From NCBI GenBank assembly GCA_937974245.1, contig CALJKV010000114.1, positions 50,148 to 114,147 on the forward strand: 64,000 nt of DNA. Direction: 5' to 3'. Positions 43,284 through 52,778 of the stretch are shown here, piece after piece. The notes beneath the pieces are model-generated. The model made no database searches and was not told where the DNA came from. It worked only from the letters and a program-made list of their open reading frames with translations. Source of the stretch: an uncultured Chloroflexota bacterium. GTDB lineage: Bacteria; Chloroflexota; Anaerolineae; Aggregatilineales; Phototrophicaceae. How positions within the stretch are numbered: the first letter of the stretch is position 1; the number at the start of each line of letters is the position of its first letter. The position numbers were made by a program, and so were the translations under genes.

Positions 43284-44441
43284 TTACTCATGTTGCCCGT
43301 TCAGGCTGTTCAGCACACGCAGCAGGGCGTTGCCATACGTCGCCAGTCGCCACGGACCCAACCCCTGAATACCTTCCAGGTCGTGCAGTGTGTAGGGAAC
43401 ACGGCCTGCGATGGTCCACAACGCCCCTTTGGAGATCACCACGTCGGACTCAACACCGCGTTCACGGGCGCACTGCTTGCGCCAGTCCAGCAAGGCGGTA
43501 TAGCGTTCGACCAGCGCCGGATCGGATGGCGACGGCGGGGCGGGCGGCCTGGGCGCTTTATCCTGTCTGCCTTGTGTTATTGCCGCCATTACAACATCGC
43601 CATAGCGGTTGATCTGGGAATCGCTCATGCCGCGCACCTGGCGTAAATCCTGTGAGGTTTCGGGCGCGGACTCGGCCAGGGCAACCAGCACCGAGTCATT
43701 CATCACCTTGAAGGGTGGGGTATCGCGCTGCTCGGCCAGCCCTTCGCGCAGCAGGTAAAGCTGGCGCAGGATCGCCATCTGGCGTCGGGTGAGGCCGCGT
43801 GGAATCCCGATTTTCCAGTAGCCTTCCGGGTCGAATTCAGGGTTAATCAGGGGCACGCTGCTGTATTCCTCAAAGAGTTCCTGCGCTTCGACCATATGTC
43901 CCTGTTTTTCGAGTTCTGCCACCATCCGGTCACGCAGCAGCGGCAGATAATGGGTGTCCATCTGGGCATAGAGCAGGCTGCTCTCTGGCAGCGGGCGCTG
44001 TCCCCAATCGTCGCGCTGGTGGCTCTTATCTACCGGAATCGACCTGTCTATCACGTTGGTCAGCAGTGCGCCCAGGCCAATCGCCTTGATGCCACAAATC
44101 CGGGCGGCGACCATCGTATCGAATAGGTTGTGCAGTTCAAAACCATAGTCACGCTTGAGGCCAATCAGGTCATACTCGGCAGCATGAAACACTTTCTCAA
44201 TTTTCGGGTCGGCCAGCAAATCCCCCAATGGCGACAAATCCGCGATCCGCAGCGGGTCGAGGATGTAGTCCTTGCGCCGCGTGGAAACCTGGATGAGGCA
44301 CACGCGGGTGCGATAGGCGTATAGACTATTCGATTCGGTATCAATTGCCAGCAGCGGCTCTTGGGCTAACTGCGCCATCAAGGGGCGGAACGTTTTATCG
44401 TGGTCAATATACGCTGCGGGTGGGAAAGGCCAATGTCTCAT
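43284..44441 (-). CDS. rnd: Ribonuclease D
   Basis: This 385-residue 3'-5' exoribonuclease has DEDDy motifs: D34 and E36 in LAIDTES, HAAEYD near 88, and YAQMDTHY near 158. It is followed by HRDC-type helical regions (one near 205-280, a second near 310-375). RNase D trims tRNA 3' ends and other small RNAs. The ATG at 44441 lies three bases after the CorA stop, with a possible GTG start directly before it, so the two genes are translated from one message. Confidence 0.93.
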   Translation of the reverse strand: MRHWPFPPAAYIDHDKTFRPLMAQLAQEPLLAIDTESNSLYAYRTRVCLIQVSTRRKDYILDPLRIADLSPLGDLLADPKIEKVFHAAEYDLIGLKRDYGFELHNLFDTMVAARICGIKAIGLGALLTNVIDRSIPVDKSHQRDDWGQRPLPESSLLYAQMDTHYLPLLRDRMVAELEKQGHMVEAQELFEEYSSVPLINPEFDPEGYWKIGIPRGLTRRQMAILRQLYLLREGLAEQRDTPPFKVMNDSVLVALAESAPETSQDLRQVRGMSDSQINRYGDVVMAAITQGRQDKAPRPPAPPSPSDPALVERYTALLDWRKQCARERGVESDVVISKGALWTIAGRVPYTLHDLEGIQGLGPWRLATYGNALLRVLNSLNGQHE

Positions 44442-44444
44442 CAC

Positions 44445-45365
44445 TTATAACCAATGACGCCGCCGGAAATAAATCAACATCGAAACTGCTAAAGTCATCA
44501 TAAACCCGATAATCACCAGGAACCCGAAGGGGTGGCTATCGAGTGGAAGCACTTCAAAATTCATGCCGTAAATGCCGGAAACCAGCGTCAGCGGCAGCAT
44601 AATCACCGAAATTACCGTCAGCACCCGCATAACTTCGTTAATACGGTGGTTCGCCAGGGTATTGGCGGTATCCGCCAGACTGACGATGATCTCGGCGTCT
44701 TCATCAATGATGTCCCGCGCTTTATGCAGGTGGTCTACCGTATCGCCGAAGTATTCTTCCAGTTCTTCACGCATGATCGGGTGTTCGGTGGCTTCCAACT
44801 GCTCAATAATCGGCACCTGGTGGCGAATAATGCGGCGCAGCGCGATGATGTCACGGCGGGCGACGGCAATATCCTGGATGATCTGGCGGGCATCCGACGT
44901 GAAAATATCTTCCTCAATTGCCCGGATATTGGCATCCACCTTACGCAAAATCGGGAAGATGTAATCCACCAGCACGTCCAGGATGACGTAAAAGGCATCG
45001 TTGGCACCACGCCCCATGATTTTTTGCCGTTCCTCGTCATCTTTCTGGCAGCGCTCGAAGAGTTGGTTGAGGCTCTTGAGCATACCGTCATGAACTGTCA
45101 CCAGCGAAGTGCGCCCGACAATGAACTCAATCTCGCTGGCACGCGACAGCCGGTGGATAGCATCCCATACCGGGAAGTGCATGACTACAAACAGGTAGTC
45201 ATCCTGCTCGTCAATTTTCGGGCGTTCGATGGGGCTGGTGAGGTCTTCCAGATTCAGTGGGTGAATAAAGGGCTGTGCCTGGTGCAGCGCCTCAATATCT
45301 TCAGGAGTCGGCGCAATAATGTTCGTCCAGGTAAAACGGTTGTAGGTAATCTGGGTCGTGGTCAT
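44445..45365 (-). CDS. corA: Magnesium/cobalt transporter CorA
   Basis: This 306-residue protein has a long cytoplasmic N-terminal funnel domain. Two C-terminal helices carry the signature Y266-G-M-N269 between them, and the basic tail FRRRHW follows. It forms a pentameric channel for Mg2+ (and Co2+ or Ni2+). A well-formed promoter lies upstream at 45451-45479, leaving a leader of roughly 80 bases. I see no M-box riboswitch in that short leader. It is the first gene of a corA-rnd unit. Confidence 0.95.
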   Translation of the reverse strand: MTTTQITYNRFTWTNIIAPTPEDIEALHQAQPFIHPLNLEDLTSPIERPKIDEQDDYLFVVMHFPVWDAIHRLSRASEIEFIVGRTSLVTVHDGMLKSLNQLFERCQKDDEERQKIMGRGANDAFYVILDVLVDYIFPILRKVDANIRAIEEDIFTSDARQIIQDIAVARRDIIALRRIIRHQVPIIEQLEATEHPIMREELEEYFGDTVDHLHKARDIIDEDAEIIVSLADTANTLANHRINEVMRVLTVISVIMLPLTLVSGIYGMNFEVLPLDSHPFGFLVIIGFMMTLAVSMLIYFRRRHWL

Positions 45366-45450
45366 ACGACAGATACATTCTGCTGACAGGGCGGGATGCG
45401 CTGTGAAGATAAGGTAATCTTAGAAGAATGGCACACAAGCCACAAGGGTC

Positions 45451-45479
45451 ATTATCGTATAGCCTGCCCGGCATGGCAA
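45451..45479 (-). promoter_or_regulatory. Sigma-70-type promoter of corA-rnd
   Basis: On the minus strand TTGCCA (45474-45479) and GATAAT (45451-45456) are exactly 17 bases apart, in the space between the alpha/beta hydrolase stop and the corA start. Confidence 0.55.
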
Positions 45480-45518
45480 GCGCAACGATGATGATGGATC
45501 GGCTACAGCCCATCTGGC

Positions 45519-46268
45519 TCACGAATCGGCATTTATCCCCAGGAAATCCCCGACGACCTGCTGGAATGCTTCCCACTGCTGGTCATGAACCGGGTGGGCG
45601 CAGTCGAACATCTGCAGACGGCCCTGGACGGTTTTCTCTACAAAGTTACGCCCATACTCCGCCGGATTGAGTGTGTCCTGCTCGCCCAGCATGAGGAGCA
45701 GCGGGCAGGTGATATTGGGCGCGAGACTCAGGCTGACATCACCGCCGGCGTCAATCATGTGCTTAACAGCATTAATCCAGCCGAGGGCGAACTGGTTCGC
45801 GTCGGGGATGCCGTGCAGTGCCTTCTCTTCCTCGGTCATCCAGTCGGCGGGATACATGCGCTGTGCAACCGGGCGCATCGCTGGGCCGAAGTACCCCACC
45901 GCACCCCATACCGCCACTGACCGGAAGCGTTCCGGTTGTTTTCCCGCGGCGATCAGGGCGATTTCCCCGCCATCGGAATATCCGAGAATATGCGACCGGT
46001 CAATCTTCAGCACGTCCATGAAGGCCAGCAGGTCATCAGTATCACGATGATAAAAATTCAGCGGGAAATCGCGGGGCTTAGGGTACGACTCGCCGTAGCC
46101 GCGCATGGTGGGTGCCACGACGCGAAAGCGGGGCGTCAGCCACTCCAGAATGCGGGGGAAGTGCAACCGGGGTGTGCCGAGCATCCCATGCACCAGGACG
46201 ACGGTTTCGCCTTCGCCCAGGTCTTCATAATGCAGTTGTGTGCCGGTTGGCAGGTCAATCGTTGGCAT
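45519..46268 (-). CDS. Alpha/beta hydrolase
   Basis: This 249-residue protein has the oxyanion HG motif (27-28), nucleophile elbow G-Y-S98-D-G, acid D in GEQDTLNP near 197, and His in CAHPVHDQQW near 227. The fold covers esterases, lipases and C-C hydrolases, and nothing narrows the substrate. No signal peptide is seen, so it is probably cytoplasmic. It is transcribed alone. Confidence 0.88.
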   Translation of the reverse strand: MPTIDLPTGTQLHYEDLGEGETVVLVHGMLGTPRLHFPRILEWLTPRFRVVAPTMRGYGESYPKPRDFPLNFYHRDTDDLLAFMDVLKIDRSHILGYSDGGEIALIAAGKQPERFRSVAVWGAVGYFGPAMRPVAQRMYPADWMTEEEKALHGIPDANQFALGWINAVKHMIDAGGDVSLSLAPNITCPLLLMLGEQDTLNPAEYGRNFVEKTVQGRLQMFDCAHPVHDQQWEAFQQVVGDFLGINADS

Positions 46269-46959
46269 GAATGGGTATCCTATTGGCTGTCGAGCTAAAC
46301 AGCCGTTATTTTATCACGTTGTTGAATATCAGGTGCAGGTATTTCTGGCACTTGAGCCAATGTGGGGGCAGGCCGGGGTGGCCGTCCTGTAACCGGCATG
46401 CTTTGGGATATATTGGGATAAGTTGGGATAAAGGCTGGAAAATGGTTTGAACCCGGTTGTGTTCACCTTGTCCGGTGTTAGGGTGCATTTTAGATGATTG
46501 GCGGCGTGATGACAACCCGCACGCAAGACTCATGCCTGCCTTTCCTTAAGACCCAGCACTCAAGACTCAGTACTGCATTTACTGTTCACTTTCAACTCTG
46601 AACAAATGTTCTCACAAATGTTCACCATTGATAACCCGTTTTGTGCTACCCTGGTGCTATGCTGATACGACCAACACACCACCACACCCACCCCTCAGAA
46701 CCCGGTTTCCCGCCATTTTTGCAGCAAGGTCACGCCTTTTGCAGCACAGGTACATCACCACTCACGGGAGGATTGCGGCAATCGCAGCAATCGCAGCACA
46801 AATCCGTTTTGTTGCAAAAACACCTCTTCTCTTCCTCTGTTTGCCTGGCATGAATACCATTTCATGGCAATAAAATGCGGCACATCCATCTAACTAAGCG
46901 ACAAAACTCCGGCACGGATTTCCTGAGACACCGCCCCAATAATGGCGGCGCACCCCAGC
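46269..46959. other. Long non-coding stretch with short tandem repeats
   Basis: No convincing gene is present. TTGGGATA occurs three times with an exact 10-base period (46403-46430). GAACAAATGTTC (46600-46611) fits the Bacillus-type LexA box (GAAC-N4-GTTC), and ACAAATGTTC is repeated 12 bases later. TTTTGCAGCA and ATCGCAGCA-type repeats lie at about 46718-46800. A frame of 81 codons at 46628 lacks coding character. Confidence 0.45.
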
Positions 46960-47005
46960 TTTATATATCCTTGATAATCTCTTAACATTTTGTTAAACTT
47001 ATACA
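46960..47005 (+). promoter_or_regulatory. Four 11-bp-spaced TTnAnA repeats (Pho-box-like) before the 5'-nucleotidase
   Basis: TTTATA (46960), TTGATA (46971), TTAACA (46982) and TTAAAC (46993) are hexamers separated by five bases each. This matches the layout of PhoP-binding boxes known from Bacillus. A TATACA -10-like hexamer follows at 47000-47005, 63 bases before the start of a secreted phosphatase gene. Control by phosphate is inferred from layout plus gene function. Confidence 0.5.
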
Positions 47006-47068
47006 TAGGCGCGGCTAAAAAACAGGCGCTATGCTTTGAACTTAGTGTTTACTTTTTAGGAGGGATGT

Positions 47069-48679
47069 ATGCTTCGTAAATTCACGGTTTTTGCCTTCGT
47101 ACTGCTGCTGGGGGTTCTGCTGGCATCGGTGGCGCTGGCGCAGGACGAAACGTTCAGCTTGACCATTATGCACACCAACGATGTTCACGCGCACCACGAC
47201 CCGAACGGCAATGGTGACGGCGGCGCTGCAATTCAGGCGGCGGTAGTCAGTCAGATTCGCGCTGAAGCTCCCAACAGCCTGCTGCTGGACGGCGGGGATC
47301 GCTTTACAGGCACGCTTTACCATGTGCAGTATCGTGGGCAGGATAGCGCCCAGATCATGAATCTGGTCGGTTATGATGGTATGACGTTGGGCAACCATGA
47401 ATTCGACGATGGCGATGAAACCCTGGCCGCCTTCGTGGATGCGGTGAACTTCCCGGTTGTGACGGCCAATGTGGATTTCAGTGAATCCCCGGTGCTGGCT
47501 GGCAAGATTGATCCCTGGACGATTATCGAAGTGGGCGGGCAGCAGATCGGCGTGATCGGCCTCGTCACCCCCGATGCTCCTGTGATCTCCTCCCCCGGCG
47601 CGGAACTGGTCTTTAACAGCGATCTGGTTGCCGTTGCTCAGGCGGCCGTGGATGAACTGACAGCGCAGGGTGTCAACAAGATTATCCTGGTGACGCACAT
47701 TGGCCTCAACCTGGATATGGAAGTGGCCGCCGGTGTGAGCGGTGTGGATATTATCGTCGGTGGACACAGCCACACCCTGCTGGGTAACGCTTACGTGGCT
47801 TCGGTAGCGGAATACCCGGTCGTGATGGAAAGCGCCAGCGGCGAACCCATTATTATCGTGCAGGCCGGTGAATATGATACCTACCTGGGCCGCCTGGATG
47901 TCGAATTTGACGCTGCCGGGTTGCTGACTGGCTGGGATGGCGATACCATCCTGCTCTCCCGGTATATCACCCCGGATGCGGACGTGACCGCGCTCGTGGG
48001 CGAACTGGCCGCCCCCATTGAAGAACTGAAGAACCAACCGGTAGGTGAAAGCGGCGTCTTCCTCGTTGGTGATCGTTCCGTGTGCCGGGTGGAAGAATGT
48101 AACCTGGGTAACCTGATCGCCGATGCTGTGCAGGCTGAAACCGGCGCGCAGATCGTCTTCCAGAATGGCGGCGGCATCCGCGCTGACATTGACGAAGGCA
48201 CAGTGACATTGGGTGAAGTCCTGACCGTTCTTCCGTTCGGCAACCTCGTCAGCACGCTGGAACTCAAGGGTGCGGACGTGTTGGCGGCACTCGAAAACGG
48301 CGTTTCCGCCATCGCGCTGGATGATGCTGGCATGGTACAGCGTGGCGGCGCGGCGGGGCGCTTCCCGCAGGTCGCTGGTCTGCGCTTCTCGATTGACCCG
48401 ACTCTGGAAGCCGGCAGCCGGGTGAGTAACGTTGAAGTGTGGGTGGATGGCGCATGGGCGCCGCTCGACCCTGAAGCGGTATACACTGTCGCTACCAACG
48501 ACTTCATGCGCCGGGGCGGTGATGGCTACACCATGTTCGCTGAAAACGCCATCAATCCCTATGACTTTGGCCGTCCACTTGACCAGGTTCTGGCGGATTA
48601 CATCACGGCAAATGGCCCGGTTGCGCCTGAAGTTGAAGGCCGTATCACCTACGTGAACGCTGAAGTGCAGCCGCGTTAG
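47069..48679 (+). CDS. Secreted 5'-nucleotidase (UshA-like metallophosphatase)
   Basis: This 536-residue protein has a signal peptide (cleavage likely after ALA24). A calcineurin-like metallophosphatase domain shows the metal-site motifs MHTNDVHAH (34-42), DGGDRF, GNHEFD, THIG and GGHSHT. The 5'-nucleotidase C-terminal domain follows (QNGGGIRADI, RGGDGYT). It releases phosphate and nucleosides from external nucleotides. AGGAGG precedes the ATG by a few bases. It is monocistronic, with a hairpin terminator downstream. The Pho-box-like array upstream suggests induction by phosphate limitation. Confidence 0.93.
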   Translation: MLRKFTVFAFVLLLGVLLASVALAQDETFSLTIMHTNDVHAHHDPNGNGDGGAAIQAAVVSQIRAEAPNSLLLDGGDRFTGTLYHVQYRGQDSAQIMNLVGYDGMTLGNHEFDDGDETLAAFVDAVNFPVVTANVDFSESPVLAGKIDPWTIIEVGGQQIGVIGLVTPDAPVISSPGAELVFNSDLVAVAQAAVDELTAQGVNKIILVTHIGLNLDMEVAAGVSGVDIIVGGHSHTLLGNAYVASVAEYPVVMESASGEPIIIVQAGEYDTYLGRLDVEFDAAGLLTGWDGDTILLSRYITPDADVTALVGELAAPIEELKNQPVGESGVFLVGDRSVCRVEECNLGNLIADAVQAETGAQIVFQNGGGIRADIDEGTVTLGEVLTVLPFGNLVSTLELKGADVLAALENGVSAIALDDAGMVQRGGAAGRFPQVAGLRFSIDPTLEAGSRVSNVEVWVDGAWAPLDPEAVYTVATNDFMRRGGDGYTMFAENAINPYDFGRPLDQVLADYITANGPVAPEVEGRITYVNAEVQPR

Positions 48680-48701
48680 GCTTTTCGTTGCAGGTTGGTT
48701 G

Positions 48702-48733
48702 GAGGGGCGTCTGTGGACGCCTCTCTTTATTTT
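48702..48733 (+). terminator. Intrinsic terminator after the 5'-nucleotidase gene
   Basis: A 10-bp stem with one G-T pair (48702-48711 with 48716-48725) and a TGTG loop are followed by TTTATTTT. Confidence 0.75.
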
Positions 48734-48795
48734 CCCCTTTTGACAGTCTGCGCTACAATCAAAGCAATTAGGACTGCCAAATAAGGACGGGACTC

Positions 48796-50970
48796 GTGGC
48801 GAGTGAACAGGCACGTGAACTGCGGCAGCGGGGCATCGCCGCCGCCAAAGCCGGACAGAAAGAGCAGGCACGCCAACTGCTACAACAGGCGCTGCGTTTA
48901 GAGCCACGCAACGAGGCGGCCTGGGTGTGGTTGATGAGCGTAGCCCGTGACCAGCGTGAACGGTTGATCTGTCTGCATCGGCTGTTGGAGGTCAACCCGC
49001 AGAGCACAGTCGGCCTGCAATCCCTGCAAGCTCTGGGTCTCACCCGTGAACAACTGGCACAGCAGGCCACCGGCAAAGCCCCGCAGATTCAGGCGATGCC
49101 GTCCCGCCCGATTACTGAACCGTCTTCGCCTCCACCGGGCATCCCGATTCCCACTCCGCAGCAGGTGGTCGAAGCACAGAGCCAGGTGGATGTCATAATC
49201 CGCGAGTATCTCGCGCCGTTGAGTGGCTATAAAAATGTGACCTGGGTTCACAAGACGAAAAAGCGTGCCGGAGAGCGAGATGCCACGCTCCTGAATATCT
49301 ATCTGGCGGGCGGCGCGGCGGTGGCGATTCTCCTTGTGCTGATCGGCGGTTTTCTCATTGTGTGGAATAACCCGGAACTGCGTGGAATAGTCTTCGCGCC
49401 TACCCAGACGCCCTCGTTTACCCCGGCACCGCCAACCCTGACACCCACGCCCACTTTAGGCGTTACGCCGACATCCTCGCCAACGCCGGAGCAGACCTAT
49501 ACTCCCAGCCCGACGGTGCCGCCGGAACTGCCGGATGGCGCGGCGACTCAATTCCCGCAACCGACTCCGCTGTACCCACTGCCGGAGCGCCCGGTTCGGG
49601 ACGCGGTGGCGATCTGGAAAAACGGCGACCTGGAAGCCGCACTGCCCCTCTTAGAAGTCGAAGTCACTCAGGTGAGTATCAGTTTCGACCCGAACCCGTA
49701 TTATTACCGGGCACTGGCGCTGGCTGAATCGGGGGAGACAGACACCGCGTTGCAGTTGTTAAGCGATGGCGAAAGCCGTCTGCAAAATGCTCCCAATTCC
49801 AGGTTTCAAGCACTACTGGATACCGGCATCGCCCAGGTCAACCTGAAACTGGCCGAAACCGCCCTGCAATCCGGTGACAGGGATGAAGCCCGGCTCTACC
49901 TGAACAATGTGCAGGACCGGGCGGAGGCAGCCATTGAGGGTGACCCGCGTCTTGTGCAGGCGCACCTGGCGTTAGCGCGTTTCTTTAGCCTGCAAGACGA
50001 TGATGAACGTGCTGTGAGTGTCTTAAACGAAGGGCTGGTCGTCCCGGAACTCGCTGGAGACGTGAACCTGCTGGTGGCACGGGGCGAGGCTTATTTCCGG
50101 TTGGAAGAATACGACCAGGCGATTTACCAGGCGTTCCTGGCGCTGTATGTCGAACCAGCCAACGAACAGGCGCATCTGTTGCGTGTCCGGGCCGCGCTGG
50201 CGGAAAACCAACCGGGGCTGGCGGTCAACTATGTTGAAGCCTATTTGCTGGATTATCCCGGTAGTATCACCGGGTTTACGCTTCGTGGTGATGCCTTTTT
50301 GATGGAAGGTAAAACCGACCTCGCACTGGAAAACTATAACCGGGCGTTGGCCGGCGGCACGGATGCCCCGGCGGCGGTAAATGCCCTGGTCGCACGGGGG
50401 CGCATCTACATGCAGGTGCGCCGCTTTGCCAATGCCCGTGATGACTTCGCCCAGGCTTTCCTCCTGAGCGACGATCTCAACATCCAGGCATTACGGATGC
50501 AGGCCGCTTATGAGGCCGGGAACTACGCGACAGCTGAACGCGATGCCGAAAAACTGCTCGGCCAGGGTGTACTGCCCGATGCGGAGATTCAACTTCTGCA
50601 AGCGCGGTTGCTGGTTGACCGGGCTGCGGCGGGCAATAGTGAAGCCTACCAGGAAGCGCTCGATCTGCTGGATGCCAGTGCGGGGCGGGTATCCGACTCT
50701 TTACAGCCGGTGGTGAATGAATACCGTGCGCGGGCGTATTACAACCTCGAATCGTATGATGAGGCGCTGCGGTCTGTAGACACGGCGCTGACGGCGAGTG
50801 AAACCGGCGGACGCCACTATCTGCGCGGTTTGATCCTGGAGGCGCAGGGCGAGACAGAAGCTGCGATCCGCGAGTACGAATGGGTGGCACTATGGGGGCA
50901 GGTGTACCCGTATGCCTTCCTGCCGGATACCGTGACTCGATTGGAAAACCTGTTAGAAGCGGAGTCATGA
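48796..50970 (+). CDS. TPR-repeat protein with a single membrane anchor
   Basis: This 724-residue protein has an N-terminal TPR-like block (about 4-80, cytoplasmic), then a proline-rich linker and one membrane helix (168-190). A Thr/Pro/Ser-rich spacer (about 201-255) and at least eight TPR-like repeats (about 262-720) lie on the outer side. TPR arrays are scaffolds for protein partners, and no enzyme motif is present. It begins with GTG, with AAGGA eight bases upstream. A small membrane protein gene follows 22 bases on. The partner proteins are unknown. Confidence 0.8.
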   Translation: MASEQARELRQRGIAAAKAGQKEQARQLLQQALRLEPRNEAAWVWLMSVARDQRERLICLHRLLEVNPQSTVGLQSLQALGLTREQLAQQATGKAPQIQAMPSRPITEPSSPPPGIPIPTPQQVVEAQSQVDVIIREYLAPLSGYKNVTWVHKTKKRAGERDATLLNIYLAGGAAVAILLVLIGGFLIVWNNPELRGIVFAPTQTPSFTPAPPTLTPTPTLGVTPTSSPTPEQTYTPSPTVPPELPDGAATQFPQPTPLYPLPERPVRDAVAIWKNGDLEAALPLLEVEVTQVSISFDPNPYYYRALALAESGETDTALQLLSDGESRLQNAPNSRFQALLDTGIAQVNLKLAETALQSGDRDEARLYLNNVQDRAEAAIEGDPRLVQAHLALARFFSLQDDDERAVSVLNEGLVVPELAGDVNLLVARGEAYFRLEEYDQAIYQAFLALYVEPANEQAHLLRVRAALAENQPGLAVNYVEAYLLDYPGSITGFTLRGDAFLMEGKTDLALENYNRALAGGTDAPAAVNALVARGRIYMQVRRFANARDDFAQAFLLSDDLNIQALRMQAAYEAGNYATAERDAEKLLGQGVLPDAEIQLLQARLLVDRAAAGNSEAYQEALDLLDASAGRVSDSLQPVVNEYRARAYYNLESYDEALRSVDTALTASETGGRHYLRGLILEAQGETEAAIREYEWVALWGQVYPYAFLPDTVTRLENLLEAES

Positions 50971-50992
50971 GGCGGAAATTACCGATGACCTC

Positions 50993-51193
50993 ATGACCTG
51001 GGATGATGACACTAACGAGCAGTTTGAGGATGCATGGACGCCTGGGCGGTACTGGACGGCACAGCGTATCATCTTCACGCTGCTCATCTTATTTACGCTT
51101 ATCGCCTTCCTGCTCTATATCTATGGGACGCTGTTTTTTCCACCACGCCCGATTTTGCCCCCGCTCCCGCCCGGTACCTACACGACGGTATAG
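50993..51193 (+). CDS. Small membrane protein with acidic head and proline-rich tail
   Basis: This 66-residue protein has an acidic N-terminus (WDDDTNEQFED), one hydrophobic helix (about 26-48) and a tail rich in proline (PPRPILPPLPPG). It lies 22 bases after the TPR gene in the same direction, so it may be a partner of that protein. No family is recognised. Confidence 0.55.
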   Translation: MTWDDDTNEQFEDAWTPGRYWTAQRIIFTLLILFTLIAFLLYIYGTLFFPPRPILPPLPPGTYTTV

Positions 51194-51205
51194 GTCGATG
51201 TTTTC

Positions 51206-52555
51206 TCAATCCGCCAGGGGCAGTCCGCTGGGAACCGAGGCCGGAATGGTGTGAGAGAGATTGAGCGCCGCCGGGTCGGTCAGCGACCCCAGGAAGGCAA
51301 TGAGATCGTGGATCTCAGCCTCGCTCAGTTCGACTCTGCCAATCTGCGCCCCTATCATGATCTGCGCCGCGCTCATTTCCAGCACTTCAGGTTGAAGCAG
51401 TGGGAGAAGCTGCGTCACGTCATAGAGAGCACAACCGGTTTCCGGGTCGAGTTCGTGGCGGACGACGGCTTCGAGGGTGGTGAGTGCGCCGTTGTGCATC
51501 CAGGGGCCGGTGAGCGCGACGTTATGCAGGGATGGGGTGCGGAAGGCGAAGAGGTCTTCACCGTCGCCTGTTTCCAGCATCCGGCCATAGTCAAAGGGGG
51601 CACCGGTTCCTTTGCCCGGCCCAAGTTGAGGGACGACCCGGTTGTGAAACTGTTGGTCGGAAAGCAGCGCCCCGCTGTGACAGCTTGAGCAGCCCGCCTC
51701 GCCAAAAAAGAGCAGTGCGCCTTGCTTCGCCTCTTCGCTCAGGGCGGCATCATCGCCGGCGACGTAGCGATTCCAGGGGCTTTCGGTGAAGGTGTAGGCC
51801 TGGATTTCAAACGCGCCGATAGCATTGGCATAATCCACGATGTCAAACGCAGTTTCGCCGGGGAAGGCCGACTGGAAGAGCGTGACGTATTCGGGGATCG
51901 CCAGCAGCCGCGCCATAACCGCATCCCACATGGCAGGGAAATCACCGTCGGGGATATTGGCGAGATCGTTGGCATGGCCTAACACGTCTACATCACCGGG
52001 ACGTCCGCGCATTTCGTCAATGGAGGTGATGGGGAAGAGCGCCTGAGCCGCGACGAGGTTCAGCAGGCCGTCCGGTGTTTGCTCCTTAGCTGGGGTAATG
52101 ATCCGGCCATCAGCCAATTGCGCTACCCGGCCATCCCAGAACATGAACTGGTATTCTTCCGCGCCCAGATTAAAGACATGGGGCGCATTACGGGGAACGA
52201 GGGTGCGCCCGAGGCCCATCATGCGGGCAGCGCCCAGCCCCTTACCTCCGGTGCCAAACGAGAGCGAAAGGCCATCGCCAGTTGCCAGCAGGGGATGGTG
52301 ACAGGTGGCACAGGAAATATCCTGGTTGCCACTGAGGACTTTGTCAAAGAAGAGGGCCTGCCCCAGCGCCACGAGTTCCGGTGAAAAATCGTTCTGGACA
52401 GTTAACGGGGAGACGTTTTGCTCGGCCAGCATCCGGCGCAGGGCGGTATCAAGGGAGTCGTCTTCGGCCAGCAGGACGGACACGCCAAGTAACAGGAGTC
52501 CCATGCCGATGAGGAGCAGGGACAGTCTGATCGTTATTCTTCTGGATATGCACAT
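51206..52555 (-). CDS. Di-haem cytochrome c peroxidase (CcpA/MauG family)
   Basis: This 449-residue protein has an N-terminal signal or anchor helix (11-30). Two c-type haem sites are C82-x2-C85-H86 and C289-x2-C292-H293. The family reduces hydrogen peroxide with electrons from small cytochromes (CcpA) or modifies proteins (MauG), and the two cannot be told apart here. It acts outside the cytoplasmic membrane and needs cytochrome c maturation, for which ccmC is present at 8.9-9.7 kb. AGGAG lies nine bases before the ATG. Confidence 0.9.
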   Translation of the reverse strand: MCISRRITIRLSLLLIGMGLLLLGVSVLLAEDDSLDTALRRMLAEQNVSPLTVQNDFSPELVALGQALFFDKVLSGNQDISCATCHHPLLATGDGLSLSFGTGGKGLGAARMMGLGRTLVPRNAPHVFNLGAEEYQFMFWDGRVAQLADGRIITPAKEQTPDGLLNLVAAQALFPITSIDEMRGRPGDVDVLGHANDLANIPDGDFPAMWDAVMARLLAIPEYVTLFQSAFPGETAFDIVDYANAIGAFEIQAYTFTESPWNRYVAGDDAALSEEAKQGALLFFGEAGCSSCHSGALLSDQQFHNRVVPQLGPGKGTGAPFDYGRMLETGDGEDLFAFRTPSLHNVALTGPWMHNGALTTLEAVVRHELDPETGCALYDVTQLLPLLQPEVLEMSAAQIMIGAQIGRVELSEAEIHDLIAFLGSLTDPAALNLSHTIPASVPSGLPLAD

Positions 52556-52778
52556 CCCATTGCTCTCCTCTGGAAGGTTTCCAACTTACCAAAGCCACTT
52601 TCATTTTAGCACGAAGTGGCACGCAAAGTAGGCGGGCTCGTGTTATGTCAGGGCCTTTTACATCTTACAAGCTGCTCTTTTACCGTCTTCCATGAATCTG
52701 TGCCATCTAAATTAGGAATAATAGCGTAAAAGCCTGAGCACCAGGATACGTGAGTAAGCAGAACTGAGCGGAGACTAC

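Noticed and set aside
46628..46873. Two short frames (81 and 70 codons) in the gene-free region
   Set aside because: The composition is rich in His, Pro and Arg without a hydrophobic pattern or ribosome binding site. The overlapping frames compete, which suggests non-coding DNA.
47042..48907. A 621-codon open frame on the minus strand
   Set aside because: It lies antisense to the 5'-nucleotidase and the start of the TPR gene. It has no recognisable motif and no ribosome binding site. It is a shadow of high-GC codon bias.
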